Program-made: the position numbers and the translations under genes | Assembly: GCF_018402285.1 (NCBI RefSeq) | Contig: NZ_JAGYJH010000006.1 | Span: 186,847 to 250,846 of the forward strand | Source of the DNA: Hyphomonas sp. | GTDB lineage: Bacteria > Pseudomonadota > Alphaproteobacteria > Caulobacterales > Hyphomonadaceae | Direction of reading: 5' to 3' | Length of the DNA: 64,000 bases | The notes under the pieces: model-generated | Database searches by the model: none | Told to the model about the DNA's origin: nothing | The model's input: only the letters and a program-made list of their open reading frames with translations | In this document: positions 1 to 5,970 of the stretch, one piece after another | How positions within the stretch are numbered: the stretch's first letter is position 1 | Layout of the letters: each line of letters opens with the position of its first letter

Positions 1-33
1 AGCCGGATCAGGAAGGATGCACCGGATCGCAAC

Positions 34-64
34 GGGCCCCGGAGCAGGGGGAACTCCGGGGCCC
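34..64. other. Strong GC-rich hairpin downstream of the TM2 gene
   Basis: An 11-bp perfect stem (GGGCCCCGGAG, 9-nt loop, CTCCGGGGCCC) lies about 35 bp beyond the stop of the minus-strand TM2 gene. Neither side has a clear T-run, so it is a transcript-end hairpin at best rather than a textbook intrinsic terminator. Confidence 0.4.
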
Positions 65-98
65 TTGGGGCGCAGCTGCGGGAGGAGAACAGCTGCGG

Positions 99-392
99 TC
101 AGTAAGCGGAGCGGCGGCGGCGCATGGCCTGGGCCGCATCGGCGCGGGCGTCTTCCATCTTCTGGTCGATGATCGCCGGGATCAGGATCAGATCGAGCAG
201 CCACCAGACAAAGCCGATGAGGAAGAAATAGCTGATGATCTGCAGGATCGCCGTGACCGGCTTGCCAAGATAGAAACGGTGGGCCGAGATCCAGCCGAGG
301 AAGAACCAGAGGAGATAGGCGGCGCCGGCGCTTTTCTTCTCATTGGCGGCGCGCTGCTCGATCAGGATCATGTCTTCGGTGGTGAAGGCCAT
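99..392 (-). CDS. TM2 domain membrane protein
   Basis: 97 aa. The central part carries the TM2-domain pattern: a first membrane segment (AYLLWFFLGWISAHRFYLG, about residues 25-44, with the family's FLG...HRFYLG turn) and a second long hydrophobic segment (about 47-75), then a charged tail ending RRRRSAY. Family members are small inner-membrane proteins of mostly unknown role. The start is supported by AGAGGAG about 9 nt upstream. The gene reads away from the mobile element, whose left end lies only about 90 bp upstream of this start codon, so the insertion may have displaced distal promoter elements. Confidence 0.85.
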   Translation of the reverse strand: MAFTTEDMILIEQRAANEKKSAGAAYLLWFFLGWISAHRFYLGKPVTAILQIISYFFLIGFVWWLLDLILIPAIIDQKMEDARADAAQAMRRRRSAY

Positions 393-473
393 CTGTTTGG
401 CTCCTCTGCTGTCTTATCGATAATCATATAATACTCGGGGAGCGGGTTTCCAGAAGTATTTATCGAAAAACGG

Positions 474-481
474 CAATTTTC
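474..481. repeat. Target-site duplication, left copy
   Basis: CAATTTTC directly abuts the left inverted repeat and is repeated perfectly at 5390-5397 beyond the right end. Eight bases is the duplication length usual for IS1595-family transposition. Confidence 0.9.
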
Positions 482-515
482 CGGTATCATGGAGCATACT
501 CACCATATTTGGTGA
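482..515 (+). repeat. Left terminal inverted repeat
   Basis: Outer part CGGTATCATGGAGCA, then ACTCACC..., ending in the palindrome TCACCATATTTGGTGA. It matches the reverse complement of 5356-5389 at 33 of 34 positions (T versus A at position 16). Confidence 0.92.
500..515. promoter_or_regulatory. Palindromic operator-like site, copy 1
   Basis: TCACCATATTTGGTGA forms the inner end of the left terminal repeat. It ends 6 nt before the ATG of the 78-aa gene at 522, where a bound protein would block the ribosome-binding region or transcription start. One of five copies of TCACC-N6-GGTGA in the element. Confidence 0.7.
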
Positions 516-521
516 TTACCG

Positions 522-758
522 ATGAATGAAGATTTTCGCCCTATAACTCGATCAATGATATTGGCCGGCGCTGATGTCCTCGCCGAGCAGTGGGGAGTGA
601 TTGGCTCAGGCCCGGCCGCTGAAGAGTTGGCAGAAGCGGTATTCAAGGCGATGCTAGAAAAATCTATCGAATCGTTGGCCTCATTCGCCAATGGCCACGA
701 AGCGCACCCCGGCAGAAATACAAAAGGCGCTCGAAATTCAGAGAGCGGCGATAACTGA
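522..758 (+). CDS. Small cargo protein of unknown function
   Basis: 78 aa, not recognised. The N-terminal 55 residues look helical and protein-like (MNEDFRPITRSMILAGADVL, then an alternating AEELAEAVFKAMLEKSIESLA segment). The tail is polar and low in complexity. It is the first gene inside the left end and starts 6 nt after the terminal-repeat palindrome, so its expression may depend on whatever binds there. It overlaps the next gene in another frame by 68 nt, which is long. Either this reading frame runs on by chance past its functional part, or the downstream start is later. No clear Shine-Dalgarno sequence is visible. Confidence 0.5.
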   Translation: MNEDFRPITRSMILAGADVLAEQWGVIGSGPAAEELAEAVFKAMLEKSIESLASFANGHEAHPGRNTKGARNSESGDN

Positions 759-1317
759 TTCTTGCGCAGCATTTGACAATGGAAAAAAATGGGAGGCCCT
801 TCGGCTAGCCACTAGCGTGTACATCCTCGTTCATGATGGCGGCAAACGGAACAAGTCATTGCTGACGCAGCTTGGTGTTCGTGACCAAATGAAATTTCTA
901 TGCAGCGGTCATCAGATCGATGACAGGAACCTTACAAGCTCTAATCCGCTCGCTATGATGCATATGAGGGCATCCGAAGATCCAATGTTCGTCCCTATTC
1001 TGGACGAACATTCTGAGCGGTATCGTTGGTCATCCTTTGGCGAATGGTGGACACGAGATGCGATATTCAGCAGCGGGTCCGGCAAGAATTTGGTTTATCG
1101 AAAGAACCTTGTTTTCAATTTGAGAAACAAGGACGGCGGAGCGCACTATGACGAAACGCTGGGTGATATAGAATACCAAGAGATGGTGCGAGGCGGTGGC
1201 TGGATGATCATTAAGGGTAACCTGCCAGAGAGAGCAATGGTTGACCTTGAGCTGGTTTCTATGCGCCAAATAGCGCACGAAGTTTTAGCGAGTATAAAGC
1301 GAGCGGGTCTCGCTTAA
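691..1317 (+). CDS. Cargo protein with NKDGGAH motif, function unknown
   Basis: 208 aa. Landmarks are an N-terminal helix, VYILVHDGGKRNKSLLTQLG (about 47-66), FGEWWTRDAIF (about 116-126) and LRNKDGGAHYDETLGDIEYQ (about 147-166). The pattern of a WW-containing segment followed by N-x-DGGAH resembles an uncharacterised protein family I recall from scattered bacterial genomes; I know of no assigned activity. No signal peptide or membrane segment is evident, so it is probably cytoplasmic. The start is uncertain because it lies inside the 522-758 frame without a strong ribosome-binding site. Codon use is less GC-biased than chromosomal neighbours, as expected for imported DNA. Confidence 0.7.
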   Translation: MATKRTPAEIQKALEIQRAAITDSCAAFDNGKKWEALRLATSVYILVHDGGKRNKSLLTQLGVRDQMKFLCSGHQIDDRNLTSSNPLAMMHMRASEDPMFVPILDEHSERYRWSSFGEWWTRDAIFSSGSGKNLVYRKNLVFNLRNKDGGAHYDETLGDIEYQEMVRGGGWMIIKGNLPERAMVDLELVSMRQIAHEVLASIKRAGLA

Positions 1318-1319
1318 GC

Positions 1320-1604
1320 CTAGATTTCATCGTCCAGCGCGTCGATGCACTGAAGAAGAAACGCCGCAGAAAAGCCCCCCCTGCTAATTTTGTTCTCCAG
1401 TCCCCGAGCGCTTATCTCTATGCCCATGGAGTTGAGCTTGTCCGCCAGCGACTGGTAATCGTTGTCCGTCTTTTTCAGCTTGGCCCGCAAGAGTTCCTTT
1501 GCGCGCTCCTCATAATGCGCATTTATCGGCAACGCTTTGCGTTCCTGCGGCATCGGCGGCAATGCCCGCTTGGGCTTGGGCTTGGGCTTGGTTTTGACGG
1601 CCAT
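1320..1604 (-). CDS. DUF6471 domain protein
   Basis: 94 aa from the ATG at 1602-1604. A longer in-frame extension to 1763 would run across both upstream palindromes and is unlikely. The N-terminus is a K/P-rich tail (MAVKTKPKPKPKR). The rest, RAKELLRAKLKKTDNDYQSL followed by LADKLNSMGIEISARGLENK, fits DUF6471, a short helical HTH-like domain. By its fold it may bind DNA, which makes it a candidate for the factor that reads the palindromes upstream of its own gene (inference). It is divergent from the transposase gene across a roughly 150-bp region holding two palindromes. It ends convergently 3 bp from the 691-1317 gene. Confidence 0.75.
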   Translation of the reverse strand: MAVKTKPKPKPKRALPPMPQERKALPINAHYEERAKELLRAKLKKTDNDYQSLADKLNSMGIEISARGLENKISRGGFSAAFLLQCIDALDDEI

Positions 1605-1621
1605 GGGCGCCTCCAACAAAA

Positions 1622-1637
1622 TCACCTGATTTGGTGA
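1622..1637. promoter_or_regulatory. Palindromic operator-like site, copy 2
   Basis: TCACCTGATTTGGTGA, 17 nt upstream of the DUF6471 start codon on the minus strand. Both half-sites TCACC and GGTGA are exact; the six central bases differ most from the other copies. Confidence 0.65.
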
Positions 1638-1678
1638 AATACCACTTGACGCCCTGCCGGTCCAGCCATATCTAGAAA

Positions 1679-1694
1679 TCACCAAATATGGTGA
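1679..1694. promoter_or_regulatory. Palindromic operator-like site, copy 3
   Basis: TCACCAAATATGGTGA, identical to the copy in the right terminal repeat. It sits in the shared promoter region between the divergent DUF6471 and transposase genes, 57 bp from copy 2. A protein bound here could repress both directions. Confidence 0.7.
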
Positions 1695-1755
1695 TAAATA
1701 TGGCGCAGCACTTCGTTCACTCCCCGCCGCGAAAACGCTCTCGCTCGCCAAGGTT

Positions 1756-2661
1756 TTGCGCATGTCGGACCAGGATGCAGAGAAAGCGTTCCGCGCGATC
1801 CGCTGGGCTGAAACAGATGGCGAGCCGGTCTGTCCTGAGTGCGGTTGCCTTGAACACTACAACCTGAAGAGCCGCCCTGTCTGGAAATGCAAGGGCTGCG
1901 CAAAGCAGTTCAGCCTGACGAGCGGCACCATCTTCCACAGCCGCAAGCTGAGCCTGCGCGATATTCTCGGCGCCATCGCCATCTTCACCAACGGCGCCAA
2001 GGGATACTCCGCCCTCCAACTGTCCCGCGATCTGTGTGTTGATTACAAAACCGCTTTCGTCATGCTGCACAAGTGCCGCGAGGCGATAGCGCTGGCTCGT
2101 CAGGAAGGCGCCCTAAGCGGCAACGTTGAAGTCGATGGCGCTTACTTCGGTGGCTATGTGAAGCCCGCCAACAATCGCGCTGACCGCACAGACCGCCGCC
2201 GCAAAATCAACCAGTCTGGCAAGCGCCAGGTCATCATCGCCGTGCGTGAGCGTGAAGGCCGTACACTGACGGCCGTTGCTGCGTCGGAAGCAGAAGGCGT
2301 TGCCGTTGTCCGCGAGAACGTCGCCGCTGGCTCTACCGTCCACGCTGACGAGGCTTCGCATTGGGACAAGCTGGCGGCTCACTTCCCCATAAAGCGGATA
2401 AATCACAAGCAGCACTATTCGCATGACGGCGCCTGCACCAACCAAGCCGAGAGCTTCTTCAGCCGCGTTCGCCGCTCTGAGATCGGTATACACCACCACA
2501 TCGCAGGCAAGTACCTCTCTGCCTATGCAACAGAGCTTGCATGGCGTGAGGACGCTCGCCGCGTCTCCAATGGCAACCAGTTCGCCATGCTGGTCAGCGC
2601 GGCCGCTGTTGCACCGAAGTCTGCCGCTTGGTGCGGATATTGGCAGCGCCACTCAGCCTGA
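1756..2661 (+). CDS. IS1595-family transposase
   Basis: 299 aa from the ATG at 1762; a TTG at 1756 adds two residues. The frame is open back to 1630 and the upstream translation (AALRSLPAAKTLSLAKVLR) looks protein-like, so a longer product from a rarer start is possible. Counting from ATG 1762: an N-terminal zinc ribbon with C24-P-E-C27 and C43-K-G-C46, then the ISXO2-like DDE core with D125 in VEVDGAYFGG, D196 in VHADEASHWD, and TNQAESFFS (N227/E230) followed by a long helix. All expected catalytic landmarks are present, so it is probably active. It is the only recombinase gene in the element and presumably acts on the 34-bp ends. Confidence 0.93.
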   Translation: MRMSDQDAEKAFRAIRWAETDGEPVCPECGCLEHYNLKSRPVWKCKGCAKQFSLTSGTIFHSRKLSLRDILGAIAIFTNGAKGYSALQLSRDLCVDYKTAFVMLHKCREAIALARQEGALSGNVEVDGAYFGGYVKPANNRADRTDRRRKINQSGKRQVIIAVREREGRTLTAVAASEAEGVAVVRENVAAGSTVHADEASHWDKLAAHFPIKRINHKQHYSHDGACTNQAESFFSRVRRSEIGIHHHIAGKYLSAYATELAWREDARRVSNGNQFAMLVSAAAVAPKSAAWCGYWQRHSA

Positions 2662-2970
2662 TGTAAAGGCAGAGGTGAATGGGATATCCCATCCATGGAA
2701 GAGAGAAAAATGGGATATTCGGTGACGGCCTGTATCGCAAAGTGCAACAAAAAGAGGACGAGAAGAACAATAACAAGAGAACAGTCAAAAGTGCGATATC
2801 ATAGGAAATCCTAGATCAAGAAACGCGGCAGTTGCCACAGGCGCGAATCTAAGGCAGAAATGAAAAGAGCCCGGACGTTTAACCGCCGTCAGGCGGCCCG
2901 TCCGGGCTCAAAAATCGGGTCAACGCTTTGTCGCCAAACTGCGCGAAGACCCGTCATAGGAGCTTGATTC
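2662..2970. other. Non-coding stretch with palindrome and nested hairpin
   Basis: 309 bp without a convincing gene. It contains a perfect palindrome ATGGGATATCCCAT (2679-2692) with a partial repeat ATGGGATATTC from 2710. It also contains a nested hairpin: GAGCCCGGACG at 2867-2877 pairs with 2899-2909, enclosing CCGCC/GGCGG at 2883-2896. On the minus strand the outer stem is followed by TTTTCATTT, so it could terminate minus-strand transcripts. On the plus strand it lies about 60 bp before the next gene, where it could act as a leader structure. Confidence 0.5.
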
Positions 2971-3516
2971 ATGTCAGATTTTGACGATTCTGTCAACAAG
3001 ATCATCGCCCTTTTGGAGCGTTCCAAAAAGGTGCACGAAGACCGCGGCGACCGCGAAAGAGCGGTTGAGCAGGCTCGCCTTGCGCAAGACCTCAGGGCCT
3101 ACCAGCGAGAGTTCCATCGTTTAGAGGAATTGCTGAAACCCATTCCTGTGTATGAGGGAGAGGACCTCTCGGACCTCCCGAAGGAGCTTCGCGCAGAACT
3201 GAGTGTCTCCAAAACGGATGAACTTGAGGATCAGCTCGCCACCGTAATTAATGCGGCGGGCCGTGAGGCCGACATCGACATGATCCTTATTTACCTGTTT
3301 CGAAAATTCAACGTAGTCCAAACGCGCCGTTTTCTGCAAAACAAGCTGTACCGGATGGTTCAAAAGGGCCTGCTGTATTCCGTGCCGGGCCGTAAAGGCG
3401 TTTATTCAACCTTGAAGCCAGATGAGCCGAACGAGACCTTTGTAGATACTCCGCAACTCGGCGGGAAACAGGTTTCGTCATCGTCCACAATGGACGATGA
3501 CGAAGTACCATTTTGA
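2971..3516 (+). CDS. Cargo protein with winged-helix-like C-terminal region
   Basis: 181 aa, family not recognised. The N-terminal 60 residues are highly charged and helical, probably coiled coil (KKVHEDRGDRERAVEQARLA). Residues about 95-140 (ADIDMILIYLFRKFNVVQTR, then QNKLYRMVQKGLLYSVPGRKGVY) look like a winged-helix unit with a C-terminal basic wing. The tail ends with serines and an acidic DDDE. It lies alone on the plus strand after a 309-bp gap. A DNA-binding or replication-accessory role is a guess from shape only. Confidence 0.65.
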   Translation: MSDFDDSVNKIIALLERSKKVHEDRGDRERAVEQARLAQDLRAYQREFHRLEELLKPIPVYEGEDLSDLPKELRAELSVSKTDELEDQLATVINAAGREADIDMILIYLFRKFNVVQTRRFLQNKLYRMVQKGLLYSVPGRKGVYSTLKPDEPNETFVDTPQLGGKQVSSSSTMDDDEVPF

Positions 3517-3745
3517 GGAGGTGGTCCATCATGCCGATATAACAACCCTGGTCTAAGTGGGTCTCGTACACCCGCTTAGGTCAGCAGTCGCCACCAAGGG
3601 CGGCAGGGGCTGGGGGCCTCGGCTCTCAGTCCCACCTGTCACTAACCGATGACCGCTCAGCGGACATCACAAGCACATTGTATGTGATTCATTCTTACGA
3701 ATCCGTCAACCCGCTGATCGGTCGCAGTCTTCAGAAAGGAAGACG
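3517..3745 (+). ncRNA. Candidate structured RNA or leader between two cargo genes
   Basis: 229 bp with unusually dense potential stems on the plus strand. CTAAGTGGGT pairs with ACCCGCTTAG through a 7-nt loop (about 3553-3579); GTCGCC pairs with GGCGGC (about 3588-3605); CCGCTCAGCGG is a near-palindrome at about 3652; CACA-N5-TGTG and GATTC...GAATC follow. The final CCGCTGATCGG (about 3712-3722) can compete with the earlier CCGCTCAGCGG region. It leads directly into the 63-aa gene at 3746, itself followed by a strong terminator, so it may be a leader RNA or a separate small RNA. No reverse transcriptase is nearby, so it is not an obvious retron. Confidence 0.4.
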
Positions 3746-3937
3746 ATGAAAGACCGTAAGGTAACGCCGGACATGGTGCCGGTGATCAAATTGGCACGGG
3801 TGAGGAAGTACAACTACGCGCGTATCGCTTCGTACTTCCAGATCAACCAAGGCCGGATCGCAGACGTGATGAAGGGGCGCCTGTTCCCTGAAATTCCGCC
3901 TGCGAGTGACCTGCCCTCGGACTTCCCGATGGCATAA
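3746..3937 (+). CDS. Small HTH-like protein
   Basis: 63 aa. Residues about 13-45 (VIKLARVRKYNYARIASYFQ, then INQGRIADVMKGRLFPEIPP) follow the pattern of short helix-turn-helix proteins in which a sensing helix is followed by an NQGRIA...G recognition helix. Similar tiny HTH proteins are scattered through alphaproteobacterial accessory regions. GAAAGGAAG gives a good ribosome-binding site 5-8 nt before the ATG. A strong intrinsic terminator follows within 10 bp, so the unit ends here. Another candidate for binding the TCACC-N6-GGTGA sites. Confidence 0.7.
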   Translation: MKDRKVTPDMVPVIKLARVRKYNYARIASYFQINQGRIADVMKGRLFPEIPPASDLPSDFPMA

Positions 3938-3945
3938 GCAACCGG

Positions 3946-3973
3946 AAGGGCGGCAATGCGCCGCCCTTTTTTT
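3946..3973 (+). terminator. Intrinsic terminator
   Basis: AAGGGCGGC, loop AATGC, GCCGCCCTT followed by an unbroken T-run. It ends the 63-aa HTH gene and lies between convergent genes. The minus strand has no T-run after the stem, so it works in one direction. Confidence 0.9.
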
Positions 3974-3991
3974 GCCCTTTGGCTTGTTCGA

Positions 3992-4489
3992 CTACGGCGC
4001 TAGTGCGGCTTCAATATCTTTGCGAGATATGAACATGTCAGTGCTTGACCTGCCTCTTGGTTTCGTTCGTTCGAAGCCTAAGCGCCGATAAAACTCGCAC
4101 GTAGCCTCATCAATTGCCGTTAGCCAAAGGCAGTGAACGCCAACGTGCTGTGAAATGGCAATCGTCCTGTGAAAGGCATCCACCATCATGGTGGTGCCCA
4201 GCTTGTTGCCGCGACATTTTTCAGTGACTCCCAAATTATCGAAGTAGATACCAGGAACGTTATCGAGGTGGTATTTAATGCCCTTTTTGCGGGGAAGCGC
4301 TTGAATAGATAAACTGTATATTCCTGCAACTATATCATCGCCAGCAGTAGCAACGAATACTTTGCATTGACCCTTATCATTATGGGACAATGAGTTTCGT
4401 CGGCACCATTTGTCTATTGGTTCGAAGCCACAAAAAAATTTATTTCTGTCGTGCTTTGCGCTCAATGCTGAAATTGAGAAGGCCGTCAC
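3992..4489 (-). CDS. GNAT acetyltransferase, TacT-like toxin candidate
   Basis: 165 aa from a GTG start. The opening FFCGFEPIDKWCRRNSLSHN matches the F-x-C-G...L-D-x-W-L entry seen in TacT/AtaT-type GNAT toxins. CRGNKLGTTMMVDAF (about 92-106) is the acetyl-CoA pyrophosphate loop (R-G-x-x-L-G), and CEFYRRLGFE (about 129-138) supplies the conserved tyrosine near the C-terminus. Family toxins of this size (about 160 aa) acetylate aminoacyl-tRNA. It lies 18 bp behind a 59-aa gene, the usual antitoxin-then-toxin order, although that partner is not the common DUF1778 type. No better upstream start exists in frame. Confidence 0.8.
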   Translation of the reverse strand: MTAFSISALSAKHDRNKFFCGFEPIDKWCRRNSLSHNDKGQCKVFVATAGDDIVAGIYSLSIQALPRKKGIKYHLDNVPGIYFDNLGVTEKCRGNKLGTTMMVDAFHRTIAISQHVGVHCLWLTAIDEATCEFYRRLGFERTKPRGRSSTDMFISRKDIEAALAP

Positions 4490-4507
4490 AGAGCACAGTT
4501 CACAGTT

Positions 4508-4687
4508 CTACGCGGGCACTCTAGTTAGACGCGCCATGCCATCAGCAACAAACTTCTTAAGTTCGTCATTGGCCTTGCCAGCCTCAGCGCAGCGAGCGGC
4601 AACGGCTTTCAGCTCCCTGGCTGTTAGCTTAGTTGCTTTGGGTTTCGCGCGCGAAAGAACGCGAATTTTAAGCTTAGGCTTTGCCAT
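4508..4687 (-). CDS. Small basic protein, possible antitoxin partner of the GNAT
   Basis: 59 aa from the ATG at 4685-4687, chosen because AAGGAGG lies at ideal distance upstream; an in-frame ATG at 4711 lacks this. Basic N-terminus (MAKPKLKIRVLSRAKPKATK) then a helix-rich section (LTARELKAVAARCAEAGKAN, DELKKFVADGMARL). No match to DUF1778 or classic ribbon-helix-helix antitoxins. An inverted repeat ATGT-N5-ACAT lies just upstream, suitable for autoregulation. Function inferred only from position ahead of the GNAT gene. Confidence 0.6.
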   Translation of the reverse strand: MAKPKLKIRVLSRAKPKATKLTARELKAVAARCAEAGKANDELKKFVADGMARLTRVPA

Positions 4688-4856
4688 ATTGCGCCTCCTT
4701 CCTTGGAACATGATGTGAAATACATGATATCAAGAAAGAACCTAGTCAACATCGGGTTGACAAAGGCAAAAATTTGGTGTACGAGCCACGTGCTCTTGCT
4801 CGGTTGAGCAGTGACCCGCTAAGTGAGCGCCCAAATTAGCATAAAAATTTTCGTGA

Positions 4857-5318
4857 TCACGAACTTTGAATCCGCCAAAGCTTATACGGCCCGTTCGCAT
4901 CGTGATCCGTGGTCTGCCCCACGTCTTCCAGCAGCCCCTGATTTACGCTCGCCTTGATGCACGAGCTAATGCGGCGGCGCATGGCGTTGATGGTCGTCTC
5001 GTTGGGCTCATAGCCACACTCATGCGTCCACAGCTCGGCAAGCTGGCGCGAAGTCATCGGCCCTGAGGACTCCCGCAGGGTGTTCAGAACGAACCGCTTT
5101 ATGCTGCCCTTCTTGGCCCGGTTATGGTTGTTCGGCTTGCTCCTGACGATACTGGCCTTGGGGTCCAGGATCAGGATTGCCTCTGAGATGTGGTAGAGGT
5201 GGAGCGTGAGCCTCTTCACAGCCTCGCGGTGCTCCTCCAGCGCAAGGCTTAGCTCGCGCTGCTTGGCGATGAGACCTGCAACGGTCAGCTCGCGGTCAAA
5301 TACGGTTTCTTGTTCCAT
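4857..5318 (-). CDS. Cargo protein with coiled coil and winged-helix-like region
   Basis: 153 aa. Residues about 14-45 form a probable coiled coil (LIAKQRELSLALEEHREAVK). Residues about 68-150 have a winged-helix order: KKGSIKRFVLNTLRESSGPM, SRQLAELWTHECG, TTINAMRRRISSCIKASVNQ, GLLEDVG, PYKLWRI. Such architecture suits a DNA-binding protein. Two palindromes lie upstream of its start (9 nt and 37 nt away), one of them inside the right terminal repeat. A regulator of the palindromes, or a transposition accessory factor, is plausible but unproven. Confidence 0.7.
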   Translation of the reverse strand: MEQETVFDRELTVAGLIAKQRELSLALEEHREAVKRLTLHLYHISEAILILDPKASIVRSKPNNHNRAKKGSIKRFVLNTLRESSGPMTSRQLAELWTHECGYEPNETTINAMRRRISSCIKASVNQGLLEDVGQTTDHDANGPYKLWRIQSS

Positions 5319-5327
5319 GACGGCAAT

Positions 5328-5343
5328 TCACCATAAAAGGTGA
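5328..5343. promoter_or_regulatory. Palindromic operator-like site, copy 4
   Basis: TCACCATAAAAGGTGA, 9 nt upstream of the start codon of the 153-aa gene and 28 bp (start to start) from the copy in the right terminal repeat. That is under three helical turns, suitable for cooperative binding. Confidence 0.65.
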
Positions 5344-5355
5344 GTTTACGTCAAG

Positions 5356-5389
5356 TCACCAAATATGGTGAGTTTGCTCCATGATACCG
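5356..5389 (-). repeat. Right terminal inverted repeat
   Basis: Reverse complement of 482-515 at 33 of 34 positions. Its inner 16 bases (5356-5371, TCACCAAATATGGTGA) are the fifth copy of the palindrome and a perfect match to the copy at 1679. Confidence 0.92.
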
Positions 5390-5397
5390 CAATTTTC
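5390..5397. repeat. Target-site duplication, right copy
   Basis: CAATTTTC, a perfect match to 474-481. Removing 482-5397 restores a plausible uninterrupted intergenic sequence. Confidence 0.9.
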
Positions 5398-5467
5398 TTC
5401 GGGCGGTCCACAAAAGGAAAAAGGCGGCGGCCGAAGCCACCGCCCTGATTCCAGTTACCGGCGGGGA

Positions 5468-5833
5468 CTATAGCCAGTAGGGCTGGACCTTGTAGTAGGT
5501 GTAGGCCGCGTCGCGGGCCGCGTGGCCGTCATTCTTGGTCAGCTCTTCGATCGAATCGGCCGGGGCCTTTTCCAGCTGTTCCTTGCTGAAGGGAACAACG
5601 TAACCTTCCTTGTCCTTGCTGTAGTCGAGGGTCGACCACGGGACGGGATGGAACTTCTCCCCCATGCCGAGGAAGCCGCCAAAGCCGACAACGGCGTAGA
5701 GGATCGAATTGTCGGTCTTGTCGAGCATCACGTCTTCGACCTTGCCGATCTTGTCGCCGGCAGTGTTGTAGACGGATGTGCCGATGGTGCGGCTGGCGGG
5801 AATAGCGGTTGTGTGTCCGGTCGTGGTGGGCAT
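5468..5833 (-). CDS. PRC-barrel domain protein
   Basis: 121 aa from the ATG at 5831-5833, which has AGAGGAGG at proper spacing; a longer in-frame start at 5884 lacks it. Residues about 15-85 make a PRC-barrel: SRTIGTSVYNTAGDKIGKVE, DVMLDKTDNSILYAVVGFGG, HPVPWSTLDY. Stand-alone PRC-barrel proteins of this size are common in alphaproteobacteria and are often stress-induced; the ligand is unknown. No signal peptide. The mobile element is inserted beyond the 3' side of this gene, so its own promoter should be intact. Confidence 0.88.
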   Translation of the reverse strand: MPTTTGHTTAIPASRTIGTSVYNTAGDKIGKVEDVMLDKTDNSILYAVVGFGGFLGMGEKFHPVPWSTLDYSKDKEGYVVPFSKEQLEKAPADSIEELTKNDGHAARDAAYTYYKVQPYWL

Positions 5834-5970
5834 GTGAGCCTCCTCTGAGGTTGCTTGTACAATTACAACGCCTGCGGCCCGCAAAGGTTGTGTTACATAT
5901 TGGTAGGGACGGCGTGACGGCGCAGGCGGGGCATGCGAGGGTCGCCGGAGAGATCGTCCGGGAGGGGACT

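Larger units (their letters stand above)
482..5389. mobile_element. IS1595-family transposon with passenger genes (4,908 bp)
   Basis: The boundaries are seen directly. A 34-bp terminal inverted repeat occupies 482-515 and, inverted, 5356-5389, with one mismatch at position 16. A perfect 8-bp direct repeat flanks both ends. Inside is one transposase gene of the IS1595 (ISXO2-like) family plus at least eight other genes on both strands. A plain IS1595-family element is about 1 kb, so roughly 4 kb is cargo. Passenger genes are known in some IS1595 subgroups. Fresh-looking ends and duplication suggest recent insertion, in the intergenic space between the TM2 and PRC-barrel genes. Base composition inside is visibly more AT-rich than the neighbours. 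Confidence 0.9.

Noticed and set aside
1622-1694. Ends of a nested smaller IS around the transposase
   Set aside because: Only the palindrome recurs; the outer 18 bp of the terminal repeat and a target duplication are absent.
3517-3745. Retron or group II intron
   Set aside because: No reverse transcriptase anywhere in the element.
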